64,000 nucleotides of DNA from Thermomonas flagellata (GTDB taxonomy: Bacteria; Pseudomonadota; Gammaproteobacteria; Xanthomonadales; Xanthomonadaceae), in assembly GCF_022419185.1 (NCBI RefSeq), contig NZ_JAJOZK010000008.1, positions 1 through 64,000 on the forward strand. The letters are read 5' to 3'. This document shows, one piece after another, positions 1-12,173 of the stretch. The notes under the pieces were generated by a model. The model was not told the origin of the DNA and did not search any database. It saw nothing but the letters and a program-made list of their open reading frames with translations. The translations under genes were made by a program, and so were the position numbers. Within the stretch, counting starts at the first letter, position 1, and each line of letters begins with the position of its first letter.

Positions 1-311
1 TGCGTCCCGCCCGCGCGCCGCGGCGGGAGGCGGCCATCGCGGCCGCCGCCGGCGCCGCCCCCCGCCGCGAACGCCCGGCGGCGCCCGCGGATGCGGCCGT
101 GGCCGTTGCTTCGCCCGAATCGGTGCTGGTCGCACGGCCGTGGCCGCGCAGCGTGCTGCCGGCGCCGCCGTCGGCCTTCAACGTCGGCTTCGGGCTGCCG
201 ATGGCGCCTGCCGCCGCGCCGTTCGATGCGTCCGCCAGCGCGCTGCAGGCGCTGCCGCCGCCGCGGCTGCTGCCGGCGGCGGACGCGCCGGATTCGCCGT
301 CCGCGCGCTGA
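1..311 (+). CDS. rseA: C-terminal part of an RseA-like anti-sigma-E factor (5' end outside window)
   Basis: The frame is open from the window edge to a TGA at 309-311. It encodes an Ala/Pro/Arg-rich tail containing RPWPRSVLP and FNVGFG. In Xanthomonas the order rpoE-rseA-mucD is conserved, and mucD follows here after 92 bp. A periplasmic tail of the anti-sigma-E factor is therefore the best reading. Only about 100 residues are present, with no membrane segment or recognisable domain among them, so the identification rests mainly on context. The alternative is an unrelated low-complexity protein. Confidence 0.5.
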   Translation, partial: RPARAPRREAAIAAAAGAAPRRERPAAPADAAVAVASPESVLVARPWPRSVLPAPPSAFNVGFGLPMAPAAAPFDASASALQALPPPRLLPAADAPDSPSAR

Positions 312-403
312 ATGCGGCGCCCGCCGCCGGCTGGCGCCCCTACGGCGCATCCCCATCTTGCGCCTCACCTGATCCTGTTCCGCTTCTTCGCTAGGAGTCG
401 CCG

Positions 404-1942
404 ATGACTGCACCCTCCCGTCCCGCCCTGCTGCGCCCCGTGCTGCTGTCCGCCGCCCTTGCCGCCGCCCTCGGCGGGGCCGCCGGCTGGTATTCCTCGT
501 CCGCGCGTGCGCAGGCCCAGGCGCCCGCCGCGCCGCTGCCCGAGGTGGTGGTCGCGCTGCCGGACTTCACCCGCCTGGTCGAGCAGGTCGGCCCGGCGGT
601 GGTGAGCGTGGAGGCCGAGATCGGCGGCAAGCCCGCCGCCGGGCGCCAGCGCCCGCAGCAGGCGCCGGACGATGACGAGCAGATCCCGGAGTTCTTCCGC
701 CGCTTCTTCGGCCCCGGCATGCCGATGCCGGGGATGCCGGGCATGCCCGAGGGCGGGCGCCCGCGCGGGGTCTCGCAGGGCACCGGCTTCATCATCTCCG
801 CCGACGGCTACGTGCTGACCAACCACCACGTGGTGGACGGCGCCGACAGCGTGCGCGTGCGCCTGGCCGACCGCCGCGAGTTCACCGCCAAGGTGGTCGG
901 CAGCGACGAGCAGTCCGACGTGGCGCTGCTCAAGATCGACGCCAAGAACCTGCCGGTGGTGCGGATCGGCGACTCGCGCACGCTCAAGCCGGGGCAGTGG
1001 GTGGTGGCGATCGGCTCGCCGTTCGGGCTCGACCATTCGGTGACCGCGGGCATCGTCAGCGCGGTCGGCCGCGCCAACCCGTACGCCAACCAGCGCTACG
1101 TGCCCTTCATCCAGACCGACGTGGCGATCAACCGCGGCAATTCCGGCGGGCCGCTGATCGACACCCGCGGCCAGGTGGTCGGCATCAACTCGCAGATCTT
1201 CAGCAATTCCGGCGGCTACATGGGGGTGAGCTTCGCCATCCCGATCGACGTGGCGATGAACGCGGTCAAGCAGCTCAAGGCCACCGGCAAGGTCGAGCGC
1301 GGCCAGCTCGGGGTGCAGGTGCAGGCGGTCAACCGCGACAACGCCAAGGCGCTCGGCCTGCCCGACACCCGCGGCGCACTGGTCGGCGAGGTGCTGCCGG
1401 GCAGCCCCGCGCAGCGCGCCGGGATCGAGCGGCTGGACGTGATCCGCAGCGTCAACGGCCAGCCGATCGTGGATTCCTCCGACCTGCCGCCGATCATTGG
1501 CGGGATGGCCCCGGGCAGCCGGGTCACCCTCGAGATCCTGCGCGACGGCAAGCCGCGCAGCGTCACCGCGACCCTGGATGCGCTCACCGCCGACGCCGGC
1601 ACGCCCGGCGGCGAGGCGCGCACGCCGGGCAGCGGCCCCGGCGCGCCGGCGCAGGCCGCGCCGCTCGGGATCGTGGCCCAGGAGCTGGACGCCGCCCAGC
1701 GCCAGCGGCTCGGGCTGCGCCCGGGCGAGGGCGTGCTGGTGGCCCGGGTGCAGGGCGAGGCCGCGCGCGATGCCGGCCTGCGCGCGGGCGACGTGATCCT
1801 CGCGGTCGGCCGCCAGGACGTCGGCAGCGTCGCCGCGTTCGAGGCCCGGCTGCGCGAGGCCCGCGCCGGCGGCAAGCCGGTGATGCTGTTGGTGCGGCGC
1901 GGCAGCGCGACCTCGTACCTCACGGTCGGCGGCGGCGACTGA
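404..1942 (+). CDS. mucD: Periplasmic HtrA/DegP-family serine protease (Do family)
   Basis: This is a periplasmic quality-control protease of the HtrA family (512 aa). An N-terminal hydrophobic segment (about residues 9-28) ending near SARAQA is the export signal. The trypsin-like triad is His142 in LTNHHVV, Asp172 in SDVALL and Ser247 in GNSGGP. Two PDZ domains follow, at roughly 300-390 and 415-505. A Met/Pro/Gly-rich loop (about 103-120) lies in the LA-loop region. AGGAG stands 8 nt before the ATG. The gene sits behind the rseA-like gene, as in the sigma-E operon of Xanthomonas, so sigma-E control is likely but no such promoter is visible. Confidence 0.95.
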   Translation: MTAPSRPALLRPVLLSAALAAALGGAAGWYSSSARAQAQAPAAPLPEVVVALPDFTRLVEQVGPAVVSVEAEIGGKPAAGRQRPQQAPDDDEQIPEFFRRFFGPGMPMPGMPGMPEGGRPRGVSQGTGFIISADGYVLTNHHVVDGADSVRVRLADRREFTAKVVGSDEQSDVALLKIDAKNLPVVRIGDSRTLKPGQWVVAIGSPFGLDHSVTAGIVSAVGRANPYANQRYVPFIQTDVAINRGNSGGPLIDTRGQVVGINSQIFSNSGGYMGVSFAIPIDVAMNAVKQLKATGKVERGQLGVQVQAVNRDNAKALGLPDTRGALVGEVLPGSPAQRAGIERLDVIRSVNGQPIVDSSDLPPIIGGMAPGSRVTLEILRDGKPRSVTATLDALTADAGTPGGEARTPGSGPGAPAQAAPLGIVAQELDAAQRQRLGLRPGEGVLVARVQGEAARDAGLRAGDVILAVGRQDVGSVAAFEARLREARAGGKPVMLLVRRGSATSYLTVGGGD

Positions 1943-2048
1943 CGGCCGCGCGCCGGCGGGGCGGCGGCGGGCCTGTGCGATAATCCCACGTTCACGTGCC
2001 GGCCGCGCAGCAGCGCGGCCGGCTCCCCCGCCCGTCCCGCCCGCGCCC

Positions 2049-3857
<1,809 letters not shown>

Positions 3858-3945
3858 CGGCGCCTGGCCGGCGCGGCTGCGTCCCGGCGTTGCTTGCCGG
3901 GGACGGGCGTGTGCGGCCGGACCGTCCGCACAGGGAGATCGCGGG

Positions 3946-4752
3946 ATGATGGTGTGGTTCGAGACGATCCTGGTGGCGCTCACCGCCTTCACCGGCCTGG
4001 TCTGGCTGCTGGACCGGCTGGTGCTGGCCAAGCGCCGGGCCGCTGCGGCGGGACCGCAGGGGCCGGCCAAGGAGCCGCTGCTGGTCGATTATTCCAAGGC
4101 GTTCTTCCCGATCCTGGTGCTGGTGCTGGGGCTGCGCAGCTTCGTGGCCGAGCCGTTCCGGATCCCGTCCAGTTCGATGATGCCGACCCTGCTGATCGGC
4201 GACTTCATCCTGGTCAACAAGTTCGCCTACGGCCTGCGCTGGCCGATCACCAACAAGAAGTTCCTCGCCATCGGCGAGCCGCAGCGCGGCGACGTGGTGG
4301 TGTTCCGCCCGCCGATGCGCCCGCGCGAGGACTGGATCAAGCGCATCATCGGCCTGCCCGGCGACCGCATCGGCTACCACGACAACCGGGTGTGGCTGAA
4401 CGGCAAGCCGCTGCCGTACGTGGTGGACGGCATCTACACCGGGGTCGGCCAGGGCGCCGATGCCAGCGGCGCCACCGAGTTGACCGAGGAACTGCCCGGC
4501 CGCCCGCATCGGGTGCTGGAGCACCCGGACCTGCCGTTCCTGCCCCAGGGGCAGGGGGAAGGTGACTGGGTGGTGCCGCCCGGGCATTATTTCGTCATGG
4601 GCGACAACCGCGACAACAGCGAGGACAGCCGGTTCTGGGGGTTCCTGCCGGAGGCCAACCTGCGCGGCAAGGCGTTCATGGTGTGGATGAACTTCGACCG
4701 CAGCGCGGATCCGTGGATCGACACCTCGCGGATCGGCATGCGCATTCCGTGA
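3946..4752 (+). CDS. lepB: Signal peptidase I
   Basis: This inner-membrane protease removes signal peptides from Sec and Tat substrates. The 268-aa protein has an N-terminal transmembrane segment (about 4-22) and a second one (about 52-66) before the catalytic domain. The Ser/Lys dyad is Ser77 in PSSSMMPTL and Lys132 in DWIKRIIGLPGD. The conserved box MGDNRDNSEDSR is also present. The 88-bp gap after lepA holds small GC-rich hairpins without a T-run, so co-transcription with lepA is plausible. Confidence 0.96.
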   Translation: MMVWFETILVALTAFTGLVWLLDRLVLAKRRAAAAGPQGPAKEPLLVDYSKAFFPILVLVLGLRSFVAEPFRIPSSSMMPTLLIGDFILVNKFAYGLRWPITNKKFLAIGEPQRGDVVVFRPPMRPREDWIKRIIGLPGDRIGYHDNRVWLNGKPLPYVVDGIYTGVGQGADASGATELTEELPGRPHRVLEHPDLPFLPQGQGEGDWVVPPGHYFVMGDNRDNSEDSRFWGFLPEANLRGKAFMVWMNFDRSADPWIDTSRIGMRIP

Positions 4753-4780
4753 CCGGCGACTGGAGTTGGGGAGAGCTCAG

Positions 4781-5161
4781 ATGAAGCGTATGCAGCGCGG
4801 CATGACGATGATCGGCTTTCTGATCACGCTGGCGGTGGTGATCTTCTTCGTCTACTGCGGCATGAAGATCGTGCCGATGTACCTGGAGTTCTATTCGGTC
4901 AAGAAGGGGCTGTCCACGATTGCGGCGGAGCCGGACATTGCCAACGCCTCCAAGGAAAAGATCCATACGATGTTCCTGCGCCGGATGGAGATGAGCTATG
5001 CGCTGGACGTCAAGAAGCTCGACCCGCTGCGGATCGAGAGTACCGGCGACGGCTACAACCTGGTGGTGGACTACGAGCAGCGGGTGCCGCTGATCGCCAA
5101 CCTCGACGTGGTCGGCAAGTTCCATGCGGAGCAGGCGATCGGGCGTGGCGGCGGGCAGTGA
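4781..5161 (+). CDS. DUF4845 small inner-membrane protein
   Basis: This 126-aa protein belongs to the DUF4845 family, which regularly sits between lepB and rnc in gammaproteobacteria. Its function is not established. A single N-terminal membrane segment follows the start [10 protein letters not shown]; the sequence [19 protein letters not shown] looks like a short pilin-like anchor, with a soluble domain of about 90 residues after it. ATG 4781 is chosen because GGGAGAG lies about 9 nt upstream. The end overlaps the start of rnc, suggesting translational coupling. Confidence 0.85.
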   Translation: MKRMQRGMTMIGFLITLAVVIFFVYCGMKIVPMYLEFYSVKKGLSTIAAEPDIANASKEKIHTMFLRRMEMSYALDVKKLDPLRIESTGDGYNLVVDYEQRVPLIANLDVVGKFHAEQAIGRGGGQ

Positions 5162-5825
5162 GCCACGCCTGCGGCCGGGGGCGGAGCACGCGTTCCGCGA
5201 CCCGGCCCTGCGCGCGCAGGCGCTCACCCACCGCAGTGCCGGCGGCGCCCACAACGAGCGGCTGGAATTCCTCGGCGACGCGCTGGTGAACCTGATCGTG
5301 GCCGAGGCCCTGTACCAGGCCTGGCCGCGCGCCGACGAGGGCGTGCTCACCCGCGCCCGCGCCGAGCTGGTGCGCGAATCCGCGCTGGCCGGCATTGCGC
5401 GCGGGCTGGACCTCGGTCCCCAACTGGCGCTCGGGCCGGGCGAGCTCAAGAGCGGCGGCCGCCGCCGCGATTCCATCCTCGCCGACGCGCTGGAGGCGCT
5501 GGTGGCCGCGATCTACTTGGATGCCGGCTTCGAGGCCTGCCGCGCGGCGGTGCTGCCGTGGTTCGCGCCGCTGATCGCGGCGCTGCCGCCGCCGGAGCGG
5601 ATCGGCAAGGACGCCAAGACCCGCCTGCAGGAATGGCTGCAGGCGCGCGGCAAGCCGCTGCCGTGCTACCTGCTGCTGGAGACCGCCGGCAGCGAGCACG
5701 CCCCGCGCTTCCGCGCCCGCTGCACACTGGCCGATCCGCCGCTGGCCGCGGACGGCGAGGGCGGCTCGCGGCGCGCCGCCGAGCAGCAGGCCGCCGAGGC
5801 GGTGCTGGCGGAACTGGGTGCATGA
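5145..5825 (+). CDS. rnc: Ribonuclease III
   Basis: RNase III cuts double-stranded RNA during rRNA maturation and mRNA turnover. The signature [10 protein letters not shown] is present, followed by the second acidic cluster in [15 protein letters not shown]-terminal double-stranded-RNA-binding domain begins at [15 protein letters not shown] 5145 gives 226 aa, the usual family length, and has GGAG upstream. ATG 5124 is in frame but extends further into the DUF4845 gene without a ribosome site. The stop overlaps the era start (ATGA), an rnc-era coupling common in bacteria. Confidence 0.93.
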   Translation: MAAGSEPRLRPGAEHAFRDPALRAQALTHRSAGGAHNERLEFLGDALVNLIVAEALYQAWPRADEGVLTRARAELVRESALAGIARGLDLGPQLALGPGELKSGGRRRDSILADALEALVAAIYLDAGFEACRAAVLPWFAPLIAALPPPERIGKDAKTRLQEWLQARGKPLPCYLLLETAGSEHAPRFRARCTLADPPLAADGEGGSRRAAEQQAAEAVLAELGA

Positions 5826-6745
5826 GCGCGGCCGGCCTCCACAGCGGCGCGGTGGCCGTCATCGGCCGCCCCAACGTCGGCAAATCCACCCTGGTCAACG
5901 CCCTGGTCGGAGCCAAGGTCAGCATCACTTCCAACCGCCCGCAGACCACCCGCCACCGCCTGCTGGGCATCGCCACCTTCCCCGGCGGCCAGCTGCAGCT
6001 GGTGGACACCCCCGGCATCCACGGCGCCCAGGGCCGGCGGTCCGGCAAGGCGCTCAACCGCGTGCTCAACCGCGCGGCGCGCGGCGCCCTGGAGGGCGTG
6101 GACGCGGCGCTGCTGGTGATCGAGGCCGGCCGCTGGGACGCGGAGGACGAGCTGGCCTACGCCGCCCTGCGCGAAGCCGGCCTGCCGGTGGTCCTGGCGA
6201 TCAACCAGGTCGACCGGCTCAAGGACAAGGCCGCGCTGCTGCCATTCATCGCCAAGGTGACGGAAGGGCGCGACTTCGCCGCCGTACACCCGGTGTCCGC
6301 GCTCAAGCGCAGTGGGCTGGAGCCGCTGGTCGCCAGCCTGCTGGCGCTGCTGCCGGAGGCGCCGCCGGCCTATGCCGAGGACGAGATCACCGACAAGAGC
6401 CAGCGCTTCCTCGCCGGCGAACTGGTGCGCGAGCAGTTGATGCGCCAGCTCGGCGCGGAGCTGCCCTACGCCACCACCGTGGAGGTGGAGAAGTTCGCCG
6501 AGGAACCCTCGCCGCAGGCCGGGGTGATGTACCGCATCGACGCGGTGATCTGGGTCGAGCGCGAGGGCCAGAAGGCGATCGTGATCGGCAAGGGCGGCGA
6601 GCGCCTGCGCGCCATCGGCACCCGCGCGCGCGCGCAGATGGAGCGCCTGTTCGGCGCCAAGGTGTTCCTGCGCACCTGGGTGCGCGTGCGCGAGGGCTGG
6701 AGCGACGACGAGGCCGCGCTGCGCGCCCTCGGCTACCACGACTGA
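5822..6745 (+). CDS. era: GTPase Era (16S rRNA / 30S assembly)
   Basis: Era is an essential GTPase that binds the 3' end of 16S rRNA through a KH domain. The 307-aa protein has G1 GRPNVGKS at residues 15-22, G3 DTPGIH and G4 NQVD. The KH domain is marked by [13 protein letters not shown]. It begins 4 bp inside the end of rnc (ATGA overlap). The reading frame is open upstream into rnc, but the protein matches Era only from this ATG. Confidence 0.97.
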   Translation: MSAAGLHSGAVAVIGRPNVGKSTLVNALVGAKVSITSNRPQTTRHRLLGIATFPGGQLQLVDTPGIHGAQGRRSGKALNRVLNRAARGALEGVDAALLVIEAGRWDAEDELAYAALREAGLPVVLAINQVDRLKDKAALLPFIAKVTEGRDFAAVHPVSALKRSGLEPLVASLLALLPEAPPAYAEDEITDKSQRFLAGELVREQLMRQLGAELPYATTVEVEKFAEEPSPQAGVMYRIDAVIWVEREGQKAIVIGKGGERLRAIGTRARAQMERLFGAKVFLRTWVRVREGWSDDEAALRALGYHD

Positions 6746-6805
6746 GTCGGCGGGCGCCGGGGACGGGTCGGCGCGGGCACGAGGCGGTGATCCACCTGCC
6801 GCTCC

Positions 6806-6811
6806 TACAAT
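6806..6811 (+). promoter_or_regulatory. -10-like TACAAT six bases before the recO start
   Basis: TACAAT is followed by exactly six bases (GCCGCC) and the recO ATG at 6818. Transcription would then start at or within a base or two of the ATG, giving a leaderless mRNA. No good -35 hexamer is visible. Confidence 0.4.
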
Positions 6812-6817
6812 GCCGCC

Positions 6818-7552
6818 ATGCGCTACGCCGCCGAGCCCGCGTTCGTCCTGCACGCCCGCCCGTGGCGCGAAACCAGCCTGCTGGTCGAGGTCCTCAGCGC
6901 CGGCCACGGGCGCCTCGGCCTGGTCGCGCGCGGGCTGCAGGGAGCCAAGCGGCAGGCGCTGCGCGCGGCGCTGCAGCCGCTGCAGGCGATCCGCTTCGAT
7001 GCTGTGCAGAAGGGGGAACTGGCGCAACTGGGGGTGGCCGAGGCGGTGGACGTGGCGCCGCGCCTGCACGGCGACGCCGCGCTGGCCGGGTTCTACGTCA
7101 ACGAGCTGTGCCTGCGCCTGGCGCCGCGGCAGGCGCCGCTGCCGGCGCTGTTCCTGGCCTATGCCCAGGTGCGCGAGCGCCTGCGCAGCGGCGAGCCGCT
7201 GGCCTGGACCTTGCGCCGGTTCGAACGCGACCTGCTGGAGGCGCTCGGGCTCGCCCCGGACTGGGGCCACGACGCGGCCGGGCAGCCGCTCGCGGCCGAC
7301 GCGCGCTACCGGCTGGATCCGCAGCACGGCTTGCTGCGCCTGCATCCCGCGCAGCCCGGCGACCGCCGCGACAGCGCGAGCGGCCGCGCCCTGCTCGCCC
7401 TCGGCGGCGACCATCCGCCGGCGGCGGCTGATCTGGCCAGCCTGCGGCTGCCGCTGCGCGCGCTCTTGCAGCATCACCTCGGCGGGCGCGGGTTGGCCGC
7501 GTGGGAGTTGCGTCCCGCGCTCGCGCGCGCACTGCGACCGCCGGGGGAGTGA
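6818..7552 (+). CDS. recO: DNA repair protein RecO
   Basis: RecO loads RecA onto SSB-coated single-stranded DNA in the RecFOR pathway. The protein has 244 aa, the usual length. The N-terminal OB-fold starts with the family pattern [20 protein letters not shown] and continues [15 protein letters not shown]. An alpha-helical RecO C domain follows, and no zinc-finger cysteines are present. It lies 72 bp after era, the classic rnc-era-recO order. A -10-like box just before the ATG suggests its own leaderless transcript. Confidence 0.93.
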   Translation: MRYAAEPAFVLHARPWRETSLLVEVLSAGHGRLGLVARGLQGAKRQALRAALQPLQAIRFDAVQKGELAQLGVAEAVDVAPRLHGDAALAGFYVNELCLRLAPRQAPLPALFLAYAQVRERLRSGEPLAWTLRRFERDLLEALGLAPDWGHDAAGQPLAADARYRLDPQHGLLRLHPAQPGDRRDSASGRALLALGGDHPPAAADLASLRLPLRALLQHHLGGRGLAAWELRPALARALRPPGE

Positions 7553-7662
7553 GGACGCCCGCGCGTACGCGCGCTGACGTGCTCCATCCGCTCCGGCGCC
7601 GCGCGGCCAGTGGGCGGTAGCGGGAGGGGGCGCGGCGTTCGCGGGCCGAGAGCGGGCTGTCC

Positions 7663-8515
7663 TCAGCCCGGCAGCCCGTCGGCCAGCAGGGCTTCCACCA
7701 CCGCCTGCGGCTGGCGCATCCAGGCATAGTGGTCGGCGCGGGTGCCGAGCTGCCGGGCCGACAGCACGCCGGCATGGCACTCGGCCTGCACCAGCTTGCC
7801 GAGGAGGTAGGCGAGCGAGGACGGCGGTCCGAGCCAGTCGTCGGCCAGGACGAGTCCGCAGGCACGCCCCCGCCAGCGCGCCATCCCGGCCTCGAGGTCG
7901 GCCTCCAGGCCGGCGGCGGCGTAGCGCCCGCTCAGCCCGCTGCGCGCCCAGTCGTGGATCACGCCACGCGCTTCGTTGCCGGCAAAGCCGATCCGGCGCC
8001 CGGGCAGGTGGCCGACGCGGTCGGCCAGCCACGGCAGGAAGCGGTAGGCCAGCGGCAGCAGCCAGCGCCGCGGGCGCGGGAAGACGCGCCAGTAGGGCGC
8101 GCCGCTGGCCACCAGCCAGAGGGCCTGGGCCGCGCCCGGCTGTAGGGCGAGGTGGCAGCCGGCCAGCTGGCCGCCCAGGCTGTGGCCACCGAGCACGCGC
8201 GGTTGCGTGGCCGCGTCCGCCGGCAGCGCTGTCTCCAGCGCCGCGCGGCTGGCGGCGATGTCCGTCAGCAGTGTGCGGTAGCCCCAGTCGCAGTCGCGTC
8301 CGGCGCGCCACGTGCTGGAGCCGTGGCCGCGCCATTCATGCAGGAACACGGCGACGCCACGTGCGGCCAGGGCCTCGGCGAACGGCAGGTAGTGGCGCGC
8401 GGAGACGCCGAGGGCCGGCAGCCACAGCAGCGCCGCCCGTGGCGCCGGCGGCAAGCGCAGCAGCAGATCGGCGCGGTGGCCGTCCGCGCTGGTGACCGTC
8501 AGCAGGCCCTCGCCC

Positions 8516-8523
<8 letters not shown>
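7663..8523 (-). CDS. Alpha/beta hydrolase (COG4757-like)
   Basis: This 286-aa soluble protein has the alpha/beta-hydrolase fold. The nucleophile elbow is GGHSLGGQ, an oxyanion-side segment HEWRGHGSS precedes it, and a late RADHYAW supplies the probable catalytic His. It resembles the COG4757 predicted hydrolases, whose substrate is unknown. ATG 8523 (MAEGEGLL) overlaps the 3' end of thiD by 8 bp, so it is translated from the same operon. The longer upstream frame is thiD antiphase sequence and was not used. Confidence 0.8.
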
Positions 8524-9336
<813 letters not shown>

Positions 9337-9340
<4 letters not shown>

Positions 9341-10011
9341 TGGGGGCGACGGCGGAGGGCATAGGCATGAATGCGCAGCCACAGCGCCAGGCCCGTCGCC
9401 ATTGCCGCCGGCAACCACAGCGCAGAAGCCGCATGGGCTCGGTAAACCAGGCCAGCAACCACGCTGCCCGCGAGAAAGCCCGCGATCACCAGCGCCTGCG
9501 GCCATGGGAAAGGCTGGCATGCCTGCCGGCGGCGCAATGCGCTTCCAAGCCAGAGGCCAAGATCGGTATAGCTGCCGGTCAGATGGGTGGTGCGCAGCAG
9601 GCCGCTGCTGAGCCTGGTGCTGGTGCCATTCTGCAGGCCGCATGCGCACGAGGCGATCAGCATCCCAGTCAGCGGATGCGCGGCGAAGAGTGCGGCACCC
9701 GCCCCCAGGAGCAGGGCTTCCAGGGTGAGCATGGCGGCCTGTGCCTCCCCCTGCGGCGTGGGCTCCGCCAGCAGCACTCCGGCAAGCAGAGCGCCCAGCA
9801 GGAACGCGGCGGCCACGGCCAGCAGCAGCCGGGCCAACGCCCAGTCCGCATGCCCGATGGCCATGCCCAGCAGCACAGTGGTACCGGTGAGGTGGCTGAC
9901 GGCCTCGCGTGCCAGCGCCAGCACACCGATCACGTTCACCATGCCGGCCAGCGATGCCAGCCCGGCAGCGGTTGCATAGGCTGTGGCGGGGAGGTCGGCG
10001 GAGCGTGGCAA
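9337..10011 (-). CDS. DUF1275 (YoaK-like) membrane protein
   Basis: This 224-aa integral membrane protein has about six hydrophobic segments and belongs to the DUF1275/YoaK family, whose transported molecule is unknown. Family hallmarks are [11 protein letters not shown] near the start, [11 protein letters not shown], and the pair [14 protein letters not shown] and [15 protein letters not shown]. It is the first gene of a three-gene operon with thiD and the hydrolase (4-bp ATGA overlap with thiD). Confidence 0.88.
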
Positions 10012-10090
10012 GGTTGGCGGTGGGCAGTGGGGGAGGCATGGCCCGGTCGCGACCGGACCGGTGCATTGTGCCTGTCCGCCGCCGGCTGCG

Positions 10091-11815
10091 TCAGGCCGCT
10101 GGCGCCGCTGGTGTGATCAGGCGTGCTGCCAGTGCCAACGCATGGTCGAAGTTGTCGGCGTAATGGATGCCCGTGGCATGCTCGCCCAAGCCCATGCGCG
10201 CAATCACCTGCTTGGGTTGGGCCTGCAGGCCGGAAATCACCAGCGTGATGCGTCGTCGATGGCAGCGCTCGGCCAGGGCCTGCAGGGCGTGCACGCCGCT
10301 GGCGTCAATCAGAGGCACCAGCCGCATGCGCAGGATCAGCACCCGCGGGGCTACCACGAAGGTATCCAGCAGGCTGTCGATCCGGCTGCTGGCGCCGAAG
10401 AAGAGTGGGCCGGTGATCTGATAGGCCTCGACGCCCTGCGGAAGGCGCGTACGCTGGTCGAGTTCCTCCGGTGGCGCGGCCATCACCGGGCGCAGGTCGT
10501 CGTCGGTGGCGCGGATCCCCGCATCCACGGTCACGCTCTCGGACATGCGGTACATGAAGAGCAGCGAGGCCAGCACCACCCCCGTCTCGATCGCGACCGT
10601 GAGGTCCACCAGCACAGTCAGGCTGAAAGTGGCCAGCAGCACCAGGCGATCGCCGTACGGCGCCGACAGGGTGGCACGAATGGCATCGATCTCGCTCATG
10701 TTCCAGGCCACCATCAGTAACACCGCGGCCAGCGCGGCCAGCGGGATGGCACCCAGCAGCGGTGCCAGCAGCAGCATGAACGCGAGCAGGAAAAGCGCAT
10801 GCAGCATGCCGGCGAACGGAGTGCGTCCACCGGAACGGATATTGGTGGCGGTGCGTGCGATCGCGCCCGTCGCTGGCAGGCCGCCGAACAGCGCGGATCC
10901 GACGTTGGCCACGCCCTGCGCCACCAATTCGGCATTGGAGCGGTGGCGACCACCGGTCATGCCGTCCGCCACTACGGCCGATAGCAGGGATTCGACGCCG
11001 GCCAGGAACGCGATCGTGAAGGCGCTGGGAAGCAGTTCTAAGGTGCGTTCGAACGGGATGTGCGGAATCGTGAAGGTCGGCAACCCAGCGGACACCGGCC
11101 CGAAGCGGGTGCCAATGGTCTCGACCGGCAGCCCGAGGAGCGACGTGGCGACGGTGCAGGCCAGCAGCGCCAGCAGGAAACCCGGCCAGCGCGGCCGCCA
11201 GTGGCGCAGCGCCACGATGACCGTCAGGCCGGCCGCGGTCAGCGCTAGCGTCGGCCACTGCGTTTGCCCCAAGTGCGCCAGATAGGCCTGCCAGCGCGGC
11301 AGAAATTCGCCGGGCAGGTGGGCGATGTGCAGGCCGAGCGCGTCCGGGATCTGGCTGGAGACGATGCTGACCGCGATGCCCGCGGTGAACCCGGTCACTA
11401 CTGGCTGCGGGATGTAGCGCATCAGCATGCCCAGCCGCAGCAGGCCGGCGGCGATCAGCATCAGCCCGGCCAGCAGGGTACACAGGATCAGGCCGCCGTA
11501 ACCGTGGGTTTGGATGATCCCGAAGACGACCGGGATGAAGGCGGCGGTGGGGCCCCCGATCTGCACCCGCGATCCGCTCAACAGCGAGATCAGGAAGCCG
11601 GCCACGACGGCGGTTTGCAGGCCTTTTTCCGGCGTCGTGCCGGAGGCGATGGCCAGCGCCATCGCGAGCGGCAGGGCCACGATCGCCACCGTCAGTCCAG
11701 CGATGGCATCGGCGCGCAGCTGCGCCAGGCTGTAGCCCTCGCGCAACACGGTCAGCAGCTTCGGTTCGTACAGTTGGCGCCAGGACCGGAGGGAGGGCGA
11801 GGGCGGGACGCTCAT
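10091..11815 (-). CDS. SulP (SLC26) family anion transporter with STAS domain
   Basis: This 574-aa inner-membrane protein has the SLC26/SulP fold. The N-terminal block DAIAGLTVAIVALPLAMALA, about 10-12 membrane spans (residues 30-430) and a cytoplasmic STAS domain (about 440-555, with VLILRMRLVPLIDASGVHAL) are all visible. Family substrates include sulfate, bicarbonate and dicarboxylates, and the sequence does not decide between them. Its ATG overlaps the end of the XRE gene by 4 bp, so both are on one transcript. A 14-bp GC palindrome at 10043-10056 lies just past the stop. Confidence 0.93.
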   Translation of the reverse strand: MSVPPSPSLRSWRQLYEPKLLTVLREGYSLAQLRADAIAGLTVAIVALPLAMALAIASGTTPEKGLQTAVVAGFLISLLSGSRVQIGGPTAAFIPVVFGIIQTHGYGGLILCTLLAGLMLIAAGLLRLGMLMRYIPQPVVTGFTAGIAVSIVSSQIPDALGLHIAHLPGEFLPRWQAYLAHLGQTQWPTLALTAAGLTVIVALRHWRPRWPGFLLALLACTVATSLLGLPVETIGTRFGPVSAGLPTFTIPHIPFERTLELLPSAFTIAFLAGVESLLSAVVADGMTGGRHRSNAELVAQGVANVGSALFGGLPATGAIARTATNIRSGGRTPFAGMLHALFLLAFMLLLAPLLGAIPLAALAAVLLMVAWNMSEIDAIRATLSAPYGDRLVLLATFSLTVLVDLTVAIETGVVLASLLFMYRMSESVTVDAGIRATDDDLRPVMAAPPEELDQRTRLPQGVEAYQITGPLFFGASSRIDSLLDTFVVAPRVLILRMRLVPLIDASGVHALQALAERCHRRRITLVISGLQAQPKQVIARMGLGEHATGIHYADNFDHALALAARLITPAAPAA

Positions 11816-12063
11816 GCCGGCTCCTTCAGCCGCACCCCGCGGCCACGGCCTTGACTCGGCTGGTCATTGCCGATCAGTTCCACGCCCGCGGCCGCCAAGG
11901 CGTCCACGATTCGGGTCAGGGTCGAGACGGCCCCGCGCACGGTGCCGGGACTGGCTTCCATGCGCTGGATGGTCGGCAGGGAGACCCCGGCCCAGGCGGC
12001 CAGGGTGCGCTGGTCGATGCCGAGCAGGGCCCGGGCAGCACGCAATTGGGCGGCGGAAATCAT
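11812..12063 (-). CDS. Small XRE-type helix-turn-helix regulator
   Basis: This 83-aa protein is essentially one HTH_3 domain. LRAARALLGIDQRTLAAWAG and VSLPTIQRME form the recognition region, followed by a helix VSTLTRIVDALAAAGVELIG and a short basic tail. It is the first gene of a two-gene unit with the SulP transporter (ATGA overlap). A leaderless-type promoter and a perfect 17-bp palindrome lie directly upstream, which fits autoregulation of the transporter operon. The ligand, if any, is unknown. Confidence 0.85.
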   Translation of the reverse strand: MISAAQLRAARALLGIDQRTLAAWAGVSLPTIQRMEASPGTVRGAVSTLTRIVDALAAAGVELIGNDQPSQGRGRGVRLKEPA

Positions 12064-12069
12064 TCGCCG

Positions 12070-12098
12070 ATATTAGTTTCCGTGCGCCAGTATTTCAA
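12070..12098 (-). promoter_or_regulatory. Promoter of the XRE-SulP operon (leaderless type)
   Basis: Read on the minus strand, TTGAAA (12093-12098), a 17-nt spacer and TAATAT (12070-12075) form a good sigma-70 promoter. Only six bases separate the -10 from the XRE ATG (12063), so the transcript should begin at the start codon. The region is AT-rich compared with its surroundings. Confidence 0.6.
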
Positions 12099-12114
12099 CT
12101 TTATATTTCGATAG

Positions 12115-12131
12115 TGATGTTTGAAACATCA
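12115..12131 (-). promoter_or_regulatory. 17-bp palindrome, probable operator of the XRE regulator
   Basis: TGATGTTT-G-AAACATCA is a perfect inverted repeat with 8-bp arms and a one-base centre. It lies 16 bp upstream of the -35 hexamer of the XRE-SulP promoter. Size, symmetry and position fit a dimeric XRE operator, though binding is inferred. Confidence 0.5.
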
Positions 12132-12173
12132 TTCCTGCCGCCTCCTCCGCCCATGCGCATCGCCGCGATGGCG

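Noticed and set aside
7560-7573. CGCGCGTACGCGCG palindrome after recO as terminator
   Set aside because: It is a short alternating CG palindrome with no T-run and is expected by chance in this composition.
9341-10066. Apparent N-terminal extension of ThiD by about 240 residues
   Set aside because: The added part is out of frame with the real DUF1275 gene that occupies this DNA, and it has no domain. ThiD begins normally at 9340.
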